A stretch of DNA of 34,172 nucleotides from Methylocystis sp. (GTDB taxonomy: Bacteria; Pseudomonadota; Alphaproteobacteria; Rhizobiales; Beijerinckiaceae), in assembly GCF_021731785.1 (NCBI RefSeq), contig NZ_JAKFWS010000121.1:1-34172 (forward strand), read 5' to 3'. The position numbers and the translations under genes are program-made. The first letter of the stretch is position 1, and the number at the start of each line of letters is the position of its first letter. The notes under the pieces were generated by a model. The model was not told the DNA's origin and made no database searches. It was given only the letters and a program-made list of their open reading frames with translations. Shown in pieces: positions 26,916-34,060 of this stretch.

Positions 26916-27365
26916 ATGGGGATGGCGAAACTCGCGGAATCAGCCTTTCTGAACTGCGAAGCTCAGCCGCAGCCGTTTTTGGACGGGCAGGCGGAATCGC
27001 CGATCGACCTCGTTCATCTCTCCCGCCAGACCTTCGGCGACCATGATCTCGAACGGGAGCTGTTGGCGCTTTTTGACGCGCAGGCGGCGCAATTTGCCGA
27101 GCGTTTGCGCGCGCCCGCCGCGCTCTGCGACGGCGAATGGCGCATCGCTCTCGCGCATACCATCAAGGGCTCGGCGCGGGCGGTCGGCGCATTTGAGGTG
27201 GGAAATGCGGCGGAGGCCTATGAGAAGGCGCTGCGCGGCGGGGAGTCAAGCGTCGTCGAGAAGCGCGATCAGCTCGACGACGCGATAAGAAAAGCGTGCA
27301 GCGCCATCGCTCACTTGCTGGGCCGCGCGGTTCAGAACGGCCCGACGGGGAAATATTTCAAATAA
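26916..27365 (+). CDS. Hpt-domain histidine phosphotransfer protein
   Basis: A 149-residue all-helical protein. The phosphorylatable His81 is in ALAHTIKGSARAVGA, the standard Hpt motif (HxxKGSA...G). A long N-terminal helix pair (VHLSRQTFGDHDLERELLALFDAQ) precedes it. It would pass phosphate between a hybrid histidine kinase and a response regulator in the cytoplasm; neither is nearby. caaggag eight bases upstream sets the ATG at 26916. The gene ends tail to tail with the solute-binding protein gene, overlapping it by 34 bases. Confidence 0.85.
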   Translation: MGMAKLAESAFLNCEAQPQPFLDGQAESPIDLVHLSRQTFGDHDLERELLALFDAQAAQFAERLRAPAALCDGEWRIALAHTIKGSARAVGAFEVGNAAEAYEKALRGGESSVVEKRDQLDDAIRKACSAIAHLLGRAVQNGPTGKYFK

Positions 27366-28228
27366 AGCTCGGCGAAGACGCCGCGTTGGGCGAGCCGGGC
27401 CAGCGCATAGTCGAGGGCGCGGCGCAGCGGCGCGTTGCCTCTTTTTACGGCGATGCCGATGCCCTCGCCAAAATATTTCGGATCGGTGAAGGGTCCGTCT
27501 CGAAAGACGCAGCACCCGGCGGCTTCTGCGCCGTTCAGCCAGTAAGACAGAGAGATCGCGTCGCCGAAAAACGCCTGAACGCGGCCGTTTTTTAGCGCGT
27601 TGCGCGCCAAGGCAGGCGTTTCAAACGTCGTCAATGTCGAATTCGGATAAAAGGTTTTGAGAAAAGCCTCGTGCCGCGAACCAGCGACCACAGCGATCGG
27701 CCGGTCGGCGAAAGCGGCGGGGGACGCGGATTTCAGGGTCGTATCGGCCTGCACCGCGAACCGGCCCGGCGTCATCATGTAAGGTCCAGAAAAATCAACC
27801 TGTTTTCGAGTTTCGTCGTTGATCGCGAGCGACGCGATGACGGCGTCGCCGCTATTGTCGTTCAGCGCGGGAATCAGCAGATCCCACCGGCGTCTCTGGA
27901 TCGTGCAGGCGAGGTCCAGTTCGACGCAGATCGCCCGAGCGAGATCGACGTTGAAACCCGCGACCTGCCCGTCCGGAAGCAGGAAATTGAACGGCGGATA
28001 GTCGTCCTCGGTGAGAAACCGGATCTGTCGCAAACCGGAGAGATCTGGCTTTTCCGGGGAGCGGTTGGGGTCCCAGAAGGACGGCGCGATCGCGGCGTGC
28101 GGCGTTGGCGCGGGCGGGTCGCCGTCAGCGCTTGCGGTCGCCAGGCAGGACGAAATTACCAGCGCTGCGAGCGCCGCGCGCAGCGACGCGAGGCAAGCGA
28201 ATCTGGGCGGCTTATTGATACGGCGCAT
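27332..28228 (-). CDS. Periplasmic amino-acid-type solute-binding protein, orphan
   Basis: A family-3 (SBP_bac_3, PF00497) binding protein of 298 residues. The conserved IRFLTEDDYPPFNFLLPDGQVAGFNVDLARAIC near residue 60 and VIASLAINDETRKQVDFSGPYM near residue 130 are clear. So is RRALDYALARLAQRGVFAELYLKYF at the end. The N-terminus (ALAALVISSCLATASADG) could be a signal peptide cut at ASA, or a lipoprotein with a Cys in ISSC. No permease or ATPase gene is beside it. The ATG at 28228 is used; upstream in-frame sequence to 28606 lies in the divergent gene and is not homologous. The ligand is unknown, with polar amino acids the family norm. Confidence 0.85.
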   Translation of the reverse strand: MRRINKPPRFACLASLRAALAALVISSCLATASADGDPPAPTPHAAIAPSFWDPNRSPEKPDLSGLRQIRFLTEDDYPPFNFLLPDGQVAGFNVDLARAICVELDLACTIQRRRWDLLIPALNDNSGDAVIASLAINDETRKQVDFSGPYMMTPGRFAVQADTTLKSASPAAFADRPIAVVAGSRHEAFLKTFYPNSTLTTFETPALARNALKNGRVQAFFGDAISLSYWLNGAEAAGCCVFRDGPFTDPKYFGEGIGIAVKRGNAPLRRALDYALARLAQRGVFAELYLKYFPVGPF

Positions 28229-28300
28229 AAAGTTATTGCGTGGCCTCTGCTGGAGATCGATAGTCGTTCGAAGGCTGCTTGCGCGCGCCGGAATTATTGC

Positions 28301-29635
28301 ATGAGTTTCGTTCCGATCGATAGTGTCGCCTCCAACACTTCGCCGATCAAGGACGATCTTCGTCAGCCGGTCAGCCGCCGGGCGTTCGCCGACTCCCACG
28401 CCGTTCGCCGACCGCCGCCGCTGCGCGCCGCCGCGCCGCCATCCATTCCCGTCGAAATCGCCTTTCTTGCCGGTCACGGCGTGCCGGAGCAGGCGTTGCA
28501 ATTCGCCGCGGCGACGGCGCGCCGTCAAGGCGTCTGCGCGGACCAGGCGCTGCTCGCCGAGGGACTCGTCCCGGAGGATGTCTTCTATCGGGCGCTGGCC
28601 AAGCATCTCGACGTCGACTTCATCGACACTCCCGTCGATGTCGTTGCGCCGGGCGTGGCGACGGTCGAATGCGGCTATGCGCGGATTCGCGACGCGTCGC
28701 GCGGCTATCTTTGGCTGCTGGCGCCGAGCGGCAGCGGCGTCTTTCGATTGATGAGCGTGCGGCGCGTGGCGAGAGGGCGGCCGCTTTTCGCCATCACCAC
28801 CCGAACGCGGTTCCTGGAGGCGGTGCGACGAGCCGATCCCGCCAACGCCGCCCGCAACGCAGCCTTTCTGGCTGAACGCGTCGACAGCGAGCTCTGCGCG
28901 CGCGGCGGCCTACAGCGCGGACAGGTGGGACTGCTGCTCGTTACGCTGATCGCGCTCGCGGCGAGCCTCTACGCGCCCTTTTTCCCGCTGCGCCTTGCGT
29001 CGGCCCTGCTGCTTGCGGGAATGTTTTTTTGCGGCGTGTTTTTAAGGCTTTTCGCCTGTGCGGCGAGTTTCCGGGAAAGCGCCGACGCTGAACCGCTCGA
29101 AGCCGACGCCCGGCTGCCAGTCTATACGATCGTGCTTGCGCTCTATCAGGAAGCCGCCGTCGTTCGTCAACTCACCCGTGCGCTCGACCGTCTGGATTAT
29201 CCGAGAGCCAAGCTTGACGTGAAATTCGTGATCGAAGCCGACGATGAAGCGACGGCGGCGGCGTTGCGGGCGCACCCGCCACGCGCGCCCCACGAGATCG
29301 TGGTGGCGCCCGAGGGCGCTCCGCGCACCAAGCCGCGCGCCCTCAATGTCGCCATGCCGCTCGCCCGTGGATCGCTGGTCGCCGTGTTTGACGCGGAAGA
29401 CCTGCCCGAGCCGCGCCAGTTGCGCCACGCGGCGACGCTCTTGGCGCGCGCGCCGCCGAACGTCGCCTGTCTGCAGGCGAGCCTTGCCATCGACAATGGC
29501 GAGCTGAATTGGATGACGGCGCTGTTCGCCCTCGAATACGCCGCGCTCTTCGATGTTTACAACAGAGGACTGGCCTTGATGGGCATGCCGCTTTTTCTCG
29601 GCGGCACTTCAAACCATTTTCGCGGTATTATGTAG
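28301..29635 (+). pseudogene. Family-2 membrane glycosyltransferase, 3'-truncated
   Basis: The 444 codons from the ATG at 28301 encode the front part of a processive-type GT2 enzyme. A GspE/MshE N-terminal-like domain (about residues 50-115, VEIAFLAGHGVPEQALQFAAATARRQG...) comes first, then two membrane segments (about 207-225 and 227-247). The GT core follows with TIVLALYQEAAVVRQLTRALDRLDYPR, VFDAEDLPEP (DxD-like) and GMPLFLGGTSNHFR. Family members are about 600-700 residues and continue past GGTSNHFR with the ED and QxxRW motifs and further membrane helices. Here the frame ends after GIM, so the acceptor-binding and C-terminal membrane parts are missing. The gene was probably cut by the accessory DNA that starts near 29625. 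Confidence 0.8.
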
Positions 29636-29675
29636 CTGATGCAAGGAAGCTAAAAGCCAATTTCACCAAGGCGTT

Positions 29676-30557
29676 GTGATCGCGGTCAAGCAAGCATTTG
29701 GGTGCGTCTACCGCCCAATGCCGGTCCTTAAAGACAAACGAAGGGTGCTCATCAGCCGCGCCATTTTGACGGCTTTGGGACGACCTTGGAAAGGGACTTA
29801 CAAACGTACTGAGCGCCCGAACTTTATCGAAGCTAACAATTTGGCTGAGTTCGTCACCAAAGAGCTGGAGGACGTACTAGAGCCCGTCGAATACGTCAGC
29901 AAACGCGGCCAACGAACTCTCGGATATCGCGCTGAGCTTCTACCGCTCGTTTGCGAAACGTATGTAAAGGCGCGCAACGCGGGTGTGCTGAACGCTCGAC
30001 AACTGCCCGTCGCCAACCAGGCTGAGATCCTACTAAAGGCGCTATCTAAGGTCGGCATCATCGGCCTCGTTGACGAAGCTACCGGCTATCAAGAAGTCAG
30101 AGAACGAGATGAACTTCAAAGGATTTTGGCCGCGTATGTGTCGCCGGTGTACTTACCCATAACGGAACGCATCCCGATTGAGTTTTTCAAGGAAATGTTT
30201 CGAGTGTGGGATTGGCCGTGGCCAACGGACGGCGTCTCTTGGAAGGGGCCTCTTGGCCCAAGGTACGCCGGAAAGCTCATTAGGCAAATCATCTACGAAA
30301 ATCTGCCGCCCGGGGTTCTTGATGAGCTCGATCGCAAAAACCCGCCAAATAAAAAATGGCAGCGGCGACGCCGGATGCAAGAACTGCTTACAAGCGAGAT
30401 AGGCCGCCCACACGTCGAGAAGTTGGTGGCTAACATGACGCTGCTTTTCAGGCTCTCCGACACGAAGGCTGATTTTTGGCGTCAGTACAGGCGCGCGTTC
30501 AACAGGGAACCGCCTCAGCTTGAATTAAGGCTGATGGTTGAAGGCTCAGACGCTTAG
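29676..30557 (+). CDS. P63C-domain phage-type protein
   Basis: This 293-residue protein is not similar to its left neighbours and has lower GC. The central and C-terminal part matches the P63C domain (PF10546): GYRAELLPLVCETYVKARNAGVL, then ANQAEILLKALSKVGIIGLVDEATGYQEVR, then PIEFFKEMFRVWDWPWP, and a C-terminal RRRRMQELLTSEIGRPHVEKLVANMTLLFRLSD. The N-terminus (VLISRAILTALGR) resembles the domain normally preceding it. P63C proteins occur in prophages and mobile islands; their function is not established. The frame's start is uncertain: the GTG at 29676 or ATG at 29718, with no strong ribosome binding site. It is the first gene of the accessory block. Confidence 0.82.
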   Translation: MIAVKQAFGCVYRPMPVLKDKRRVLISRAILTALGRPWKGTYKRTERPNFIEANNLAEFVTKELEDVLEPVEYVSKRGQRTLGYRAELLPLVCETYVKARNAGVLNARQLPVANQAEILLKALSKVGIIGLVDEATGYQEVRERDELQRILAAYVSPVYLPITERIPIEFFKEMFRVWDWPWPTDGVSWKGPLGPRYAGKLIRQIIYENLPPGVLDELDRKNPPNKKWQRRRRMQELLTSEIGRPHVEKLVANMTLLFRLSDTKADFWRQYRRAFNREPPQLELRLMVEGSDA

Positions 30558-30568
30558 CGTCTGAGCCT
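30542..30568 (+). terminator. Perfect 12-bp hairpin spanning the P63C stop codon
   Basis: aggctcagacgc (30542-30553) and gcgtctgagcct (30557-30568) pair perfectly around a 3-base loop that contains part of the TAG stop codon (30555-30557). No T-run follows (ctatgggg), so it may be a factor-dependent terminator or an element end rather than a classical terminator. Confidence 0.5.
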
Positions 30569-30572
30569 CTAT

Positions 30573-30642
30573 GGGGACGGTTGGCCGGGCCAAGGAAGCA
30601 TTTGCAGGCTCTCCCCTTGGGGTTCGACTCCCCCCGTCTCCA
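30573..30642 (+). other. tRNA/tmRNA-like segment or attachment-site remnant
   Basis: ggggacg (30573-30579) can pair with cgtctcc (30635-30641) as a 7-bp acceptor-like stem with one G-T pair. Just inside it lies a T-arm look-alike, ggggttcgactcccc (30620-30634), with the invariant TTC. The middle is too degenerate for a normal D and anticodon arm, and the sequence continues cacttttt rather than cca. The end block ggggttcgactccccccgtctcca has the look of the 3' end of a tRNA or tmRNA gene, the commonest target of integrating elements. It may be a scar of such an integration, a decoy RNA gene, or chance. Confidence 0.35.
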
Positions 30643-30661
30643 CTTTTTCAGTGTACCAGAG

Positions 30662-30901
30662 TCATGTCGGCGCTGCAGCGCCTTTCAGCAAGAGGACGCC
30701 AGATGCTTCGTCGTCATCTTGGAACCGAATCCCGCGCCCCTCAAGAACAGCTTGGATTGCCACTAGATTATTCCCAATCGGAACGCTCCGGCCTTTCTCA
30801 AAATTGCGGATCGTTGAAAGCCCGACCTTCGCGGCTGTCGCAAGATCGTCTTGAGAAATATCGAGAAATCCGCGAGCTGCGCGGCACTGTGCTGGCGTCA
30901 T
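30662..30901 (-). CDS. XRE-family helix-turn-helix regulator
   Basis: A 79-residue DNA-binding protein. MTPAQCRAARGFLDISQDDLATAAKVGLSTIRNFEKGRSVP is the classical small Rhizobiales XRE type; SQDDLATAAKVGLSTIRNFE is the helix-turn-helix. The C-terminal GIRFQDDDEASGVLLLKG is also family-typical. The frame extends upstream to a GTG at 30961, which would add 20 residues, but homologues begin at MTPAQC, so I use the ATG at 30901. No clear ribosome binding site favours either. It is divergent from the IS1595 transposase, 113 bases away, and may regulate that interval. Confidence 0.83.
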   Translation of the reverse strand: MTPAQCRAARGFLDISQDDLATAAKVGLSTIRNFEKGRSVPIGNNLVAIQAVLEGRGIRFQDDDEASGVLLLKGAAAPT

Positions 30902-30954
30902 GCGACAGGGATAGCGCCAAAGCACAAAATCGTCAAGGCGAACGAAAAACGTTA

Positions 30955-30982
30955 TTGACACCTAAATGCTAACGTTTATCGT
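30955..30982 (+). promoter_or_regulatory. Sigma-70-like promoter before the IS1595 transposase
   Basis: ttgaca at 30955-30960 is followed after 16 bases by tatcgt (30977-30982). The -35 box is perfect and the -10 box is weak. The transposase start codon is at 31015. It lies on the plus strand between the divergent XRE and transposase genes. Confidence 0.4.
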
Positions 30983-31014
30983 CATGTCTAACGAAATTCG
31001 TTGGACAGACGCAA

Positions 31015-31974
31015 ATGGCTCAGCACTTCCTCCTTTCCGCCGCCGCCCGCTCGCTCTCGCTGGCGAAGGTCGCGCGCATGACGGACGAAGAAGCCCGCGA
31101 CGCCTTCCGCCTTGTCCGCTGGGCGTCGACCGAAGGCCAGCCGGTTTGCCCGCGCTGCGGCTGCATGGGCGTCTATGCGCTTAAGTGCCGTCCGGCCTTC
31201 ATGTGCAAGGGCTGCGATCATCAGTTTAGCGTCACTTCCGGGACGATCTTTGCCGATCGCAAACTTCCCGTCCGCGATTACCTCCTGGCGATTACGATCT
31301 TCGTCAATGAAGTCAAAGGCAAGAACGCGCTGGCGCTGTCGCGCGATCTCGACGTGCAATACAAAACAGCCTTCGTCCTTGCGCATAAAATCCGCGAAGC
31401 CCTCGCCGCCGAAGTCGAGACGCTCAACCTTGCCGGCGAAGTGGAAGTGGATGGATGCTACATCGGCGGCCACGTGCGCCCCGCGAACTACAAGGAAAAC
31501 CGCGTTGATCGCCGCAAGGCTGAAAATCAGACCGGCACGCGGCGCGTCGTCGTCGTTATGCGCGAGCGCAATGGCCGCACGCTCCCCTTCGTCTTCAAAT
31601 CGGAAGGCGAGTCGGTCGAGACGATTGCCGAGCGCGTGGCGCCTGATGCGACCGTTCACGCGGACGAAGCTGCGCATTGGGACAAGCTTCACGCGATCTT
31701 CCTGACGAAGCGCATCAACCATCAGCACGCGTACAGCGACGGCGAGGCTTGCACGAATCAGGCGGAAAGCTTCTTCTCCCGCATCCGCCGCGCCGAAGCT
31801 GGCCACTTCCATCATCTGTCTGGCCCGTATCTCGCGGCCTACAGCCGGGAGATGGCTTGGCGCGAAGATCACCGCCGAGTCTCGAATGGCGAGCAATACC
31901 TGATAGCTGCGAATGCGGCGCTTGCGCACCCGATGTCGCGCCAGTGGCGCGGATACTGGCAGCGCAGCAACTAA
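31015..31974 (+). CDS. IS1595-family (ISXO2-like) transposase
   Basis: A 319-residue DDE-type transposase. An N-terminal zinc ribbon has Cys45-x2-Cys48 (CPRC) and Cys64-x2-Cys67 (CKGC). It is followed by the ISXO2-like core: DLDVQYKTAFVLAHKIREA, EVDGCYIGG (first Asp, residue 146), VHADEAAHWDKLH (second Asp, 217), NQAESFFSRIRRAE (Asn248/Glu251) and GYWQR at the end. The start MAQHFLLSAAARSLSLAKV is the common family start. The protein looks full length and intact. I could not find a convincing pair of terminal inverted repeats flanking it, so the element's borders are unknown. Confidence 0.93.
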   Translation: MAQHFLLSAAARSLSLAKVARMTDEEARDAFRLVRWASTEGQPVCPRCGCMGVYALKCRPAFMCKGCDHQFSVTSGTIFADRKLPVRDYLLAITIFVNEVKGKNALALSRDLDVQYKTAFVLAHKIREALAAEVETLNLAGEVEVDGCYIGGHVRPANYKENRVDRRKAENQTGTRRVVVVMRERNGRTLPFVFKSEGESVETIAERVAPDATVHADEAAHWDKLHAIFLTKRINHQHAYSDGEACTNQAESFFSRIRRAEAGHFHHLSGPYLAAYSREMAWREDHRRVSNGEQYLIAANAALAHPMSRQWRGYWQRSN

Positions 31975-31992
31975 CCAATTGGCGAGGTCAGG

Positions 31993-32178
31993 ATGTTTGT
32001 TGAGGCGAACGACAACGACCCTTATCTGCGCGGGCACTGCGATTATGAAAACGGTATCGAGCGTCAGCAAAACCCTTACGAAGACTTGCACTACGGGACA
32101 ACCTTTTGGGAGGCATGGTTCGACGGATGGGATGATGCGAGGGACGAAGCAGTTATACTCCATAAACCATTGAATTAA
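31993..32178 (+). CDS. Small Rmf/CrpP-like protein
   Basis: A 61-residue protein. GHCDYENGIERQQNPYEDLHYGTTFWEAWFDGWDDA has the pattern G..(A/Y)...G.....NPY.......W..GW.(D/E)A. That is the signature of the ribosome modulation factor/CrpP group, which is frequent in phages and plasmids. E. coli Rmf has CPY......W..GW..A at the same place. gaggtcagg just upstream supports the ATG. It starts 18 bases after the transposase stop codon, so the two are probably co-transcribed. Ribosome binding is possible, but the function of most such phage proteins is unknown. Confidence 0.7.
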   Translation: MFVEANDNDPYLRGHCDYENGIERQQNPYEDLHYGTTFWEAWFDGWDDARDEAVILHKPLN

Positions 32179-32204
32179 CTAAAGCTTGTACTGGAGGCCG
32201 ATTT

Positions 32205-32264
32205 ATGGCAAAAACTCCGAGTTGGAATTCGGAGCAAAGCTATGCAATGGGGTCACAGAATTGA
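32205..32264 (+). other. Possible 19-codon leader ORF overlapping the methyltransferase start
   Basis: ATG at 32205 is preceded by ctggagg at good spacing and opens a 19-codon frame (MAKTPSWNSEQSYAMGSQN, stop at 32262-32264). It overlaps the first codons of the methyltransferase gene in another frame. It may be a coupled leader peptide. Alternatively it is the authentic N-terminus of the methyltransferase, separated from it by a one-base frameshift. The evidence is only the ribosome binding site. Confidence 0.3.
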
Positions 32265-32823
32265 TAACTATGTAGCAAAGACAGGCTTCCCGCGAAGCCT
32301 CTTTGCCTCCGAAGACGGCCGCGTGGTCGGAACCTGGATTATGGGAAACGACTACCGCGTTAAATCTGAATATTACGGCGGCTATCCGGCCGGATATTTG
32401 AAGCGAGTTAAGGCGTTGTTCCCGGAAAAGAAAAAAATATTGCACCTTTTCAGTGGCAAGGTGGATTTAAACGTTTTTCCCGGCGATACAGTTGACATCA
32501 ATCCAGCGCTAAACCCAACTTACGTTGACGACGCGCAAAAGCTCGAAATCGTTCCCCTCAAAAAATATGATCTTGTGCTAGCCGATCCGCCTTACAGCGT
32601 CGAGGATTGCGAGCACTACGGGACAAGCATGGTTAAGCGAAACACAGTCATGCGCGCCCTACAGCGGTTGCCGGAGGGCGCGCATGTAGTTTGGCTAGAT
32701 CAAGTCCTTCCTATGTATCGCAAGGACTCTTTCGCACTTGAAGCCACGATTGGCATGTGGAAGAGCACAAACCATCGGTTCCGCGGCGTGTCGATTTTTA
32801 AGCGCCTACCCGCCAGCCATTAG
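32242..32823 (+). CDS. Phage-type class I SAM-dependent (DNA adenine) methyltransferase-like protein
   Basis: A 193-residue protein. KILHLFSGKVD fits the SAM-binding motif I. YDLVLADPPYSVEDCEHYG carries the DPPY motif IV of N6-adenine or N4-cytosine amino methyltransferases, and GAHVVWLDQVLPMY follows as a core strand. There is no obvious target-recognition domain, and the length is at the short end for DNA methyltransferases. ggag seven bases upstream supports the ATG at 32242. It follows the Rmf/CrpP-like gene and ends 33 bases before a convergent gene. RNA or protein substrates are not excluded. No restriction enzyme is adjacent. Confidence 0.72.
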   Translation: MQWGHRIDNYVAKTGFPRSLFASEDGRVVGTWIMGNDYRVKSEYYGGYPAGYLKRVKALFPEKKKILHLFSGKVDLNVFPGDTVDINPALNPTYVDDAQKLEIVPLKKYDLVLADPPYSVEDCEHYGTSMVKRNTVMRALQRLPEGAHVVWLDQVLPMYRKDSFALEATIGMWKSTNHRFRGVSIFKRLPASH

Positions 32824-32832
32824 TCGTCGATC

Positions 32833-32864
32833 GGCCGTAACGTGCGGCGACGCCCGTTACGGCC
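32833..32864. terminator. Hairpin between convergent genes
   Basis: ggccgtaacg (32833-32842) and cgttacggcc (32855-32864) form a perfect 10-bp stem with a 12-base loop. It is placed just after the methyltransferase stop codon and overlaps the last codons and stop of the convergent gene. There is no T-tract; it is a likely two-way termination or RNA-stabilising hairpin. Confidence 0.55.
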
Positions 32865-33117
32865 TCCCGAGCTTTGGTCCAAGCGTCCGACCGAAGACTG
32901 CTTTTAGATAGCTCTCCCAGCCGCCATTCTTGTAATCAAAGGCATACCTTGGAATGCGCTCAAGGTCTTTTCGGTCAAGAAAAATTGCCCCTGTCGCCGC
33001 ATCCAATTTTTCCTGAAGTGTAACGATAAGGAGTTGCCACCCGCCACGATTTTTCCTCGACGGGTCTTGCTTCATCAACACAGAGATTTCACCAGAGGTC
33101 AGCGTAACTGATCGCAT
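32857..33117 (-). CDS. Small conserved-looking protein of the accessory region, function unknown
   Basis: An 86-residue soluble protein without signal peptide or membrane segment. The sequence MRSVTLTSGEISVLMKQDPSRKNRGGWQ, LLIVTLQEKLDAATGAIFLDRKDLERIPRYAFDYKNGGWESYLKAVFGR is balanced and looks real. It resembles small proteins of mobile regions in Rhizobiales that I cannot name. A textbook ribosome binding site (aaggag, then atatag) precedes the ATG at 33117. It is downstream of the truncated winged-helix-like gene on the same strand. Confidence 0.65.
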   Translation of the reverse strand: MRSVTLTSGEISVLMKQDPSRKNRGGWQLLIVTLQEKLDAATGAIFLDRKDLERIPRYAFDYKNGGWESYLKAVFGRTLGPKLGRP

Positions 33118-33185
33118 CTATATCTCCTTCGTTAGGATTGAAGGTGGATGTAGGTGCGCAAATCGCCAAGACAAGGGCCGTGCGC

Positions 33186-33470
33186 CTACGTAAACGTGGT
33201 TTTTTTAGATATTGGAGCTTTTTGCCATCGAAGGTTCCGAGCGCTGTCAAAAATGCTGGAAACTGCGTCTTGCTCTTTAAGGATGCGCAACGCCTTGCTC
33301 ACTCGCCGCGTATGTTCGGTCAGAAGTCGCCTATCTCGCGCGTCTTGCTCATTCACCGCCAAGATGGCCCGCGCAATGTCGCGCGTCGCCATTGGCTCCT
33401 GAGCATCCCTAAGCACGTCTAATACCAACCTGCCGTGAGTCTGACTCACCTCGGATTCCCGAATCGGCAA
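33186..33470 (-). pseudogene. Winged-helix-like protein, 5'-truncated by the IS630 element
   Basis: The 94 codons contain LVLDVLRDAQEPMATRDIARAILAVNEQDARDRRLLTEHTRRVSKALRILKEQDAV, a pattern of a first helix, a recognition helix and a wing (AVSSIFDSARNLRWQKAP). It resembles small winged-helix proteins of Rhizobiales mobile regions. The only start in this frame is a weak TTG at 33470. The frame remains open into the left end of the IS630 element, where it stops. The N-terminus was therefore probably removed by the insertion. It may still be expressed from the element. Confidence 0.55.
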
Positions 33471-33508
33471 ATGTCTGATTCTTATTGGCGAACCGAGGGA
33501 GGTTCGTC

Positions 33509-34060
33509 ATGGCGGCAGCGGTGCGATTGCGTGAAGATTTCGATGCCGAGCGGCTTCGGGTGTTGGCGCGAGGCTCGAAAGACGCACCACAAGCGCGCCG
33601 GCTTCTCGCTCTGGCGACAATCTATGATGGCGGAGCGCGCAGCGAGGCGGCAAAGATTGGTGGTGTGACGCTTCAGATTGTCCGCGACTGGGTGTTGCGC
33701 TTCAACGCACATGGCCCGAACGGCCTCCTCGATCGCAAGGCGCCTGGCCAGCCGTCGCTCATGAAGGATGAGCATCGCACGGCGCTCCGGCGCATGGTCG
33801 ATGACGGACCCACACCCGCGATCCATGGCGTCGTGCGTTGGCGGATCGTTGACCTTTGCCAATGGCTCTCGGAAGAGTTCCGCATCTCTGTCTCCGAAAC
33901 GACGATGAGCCGCGAGCTCCGAAAAATGGGATATCGCAAGCTCTCCGCGCGCCCCCGCCATCACGCGCAGCGTGAAGGCGCCATCGAGGAATTCAAAAAA
34001 ACTTCCCCGCACGCCTGGAGGAAATCGCCCGGGAAAAATGCGTCGATGCGCGCAACATAG
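33509..34060 (+). CDS. IS630-family transposase, first reading frame (OrfA)
   Basis: This frame encodes 183 residues with the N-terminal helix-turn-helix of IS630 transposases (ARRLLALATIYDGGARSEAAKIGGVTLQIVRDWVLRFNAHG). The second DNA-binding block (PGQPSLMKDEHRTALRRMV) and VSETTMSRELRKMGYRKLSARPRHHAQ follow. After GAIEEFKK the frame runs into unrelated residues and stops at 34058-34060. The expected continuation is in the -1 frame from the run of seven A at 33995-34001. gggagg six bases before the ATG sets the start. Expression of the full transposase would need a -1 ribosomal frameshift, known in some IS families, or the gene is broken by a one-base change. Confidence 0.88.
   Translation: MAAAVRLREDFDAERLRVLARGSKDAPQARRLLALATIYDGGARSEAAKIGGVTLQIVRDWVLRFNAHGPNGLLDRKAPGQPSLMKDEHRTALRRMVDDGPTPAIHGVVRWRIVDLCQWLSEEFRISVSETTMSRELRKMGYRKLSARPRHHAQREGAIEEFKKTSPHAWRKSPGKNASMRAT

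Noticed and set aside
30571-30972. Plus-strand frame of 133 codons across the tRNA-like segment and XRE gene.
   Set aside because: It runs antisense through a clear XRE gene and has no similarity of its own.
30987-33135. ctaacgaa occurs in inverted orientation near 30987 and 33130 and might be IS1595 ends.
   Set aside because: Only about eight bases match, IS1595 ends are normally longer, and no flanking target duplication is visible.
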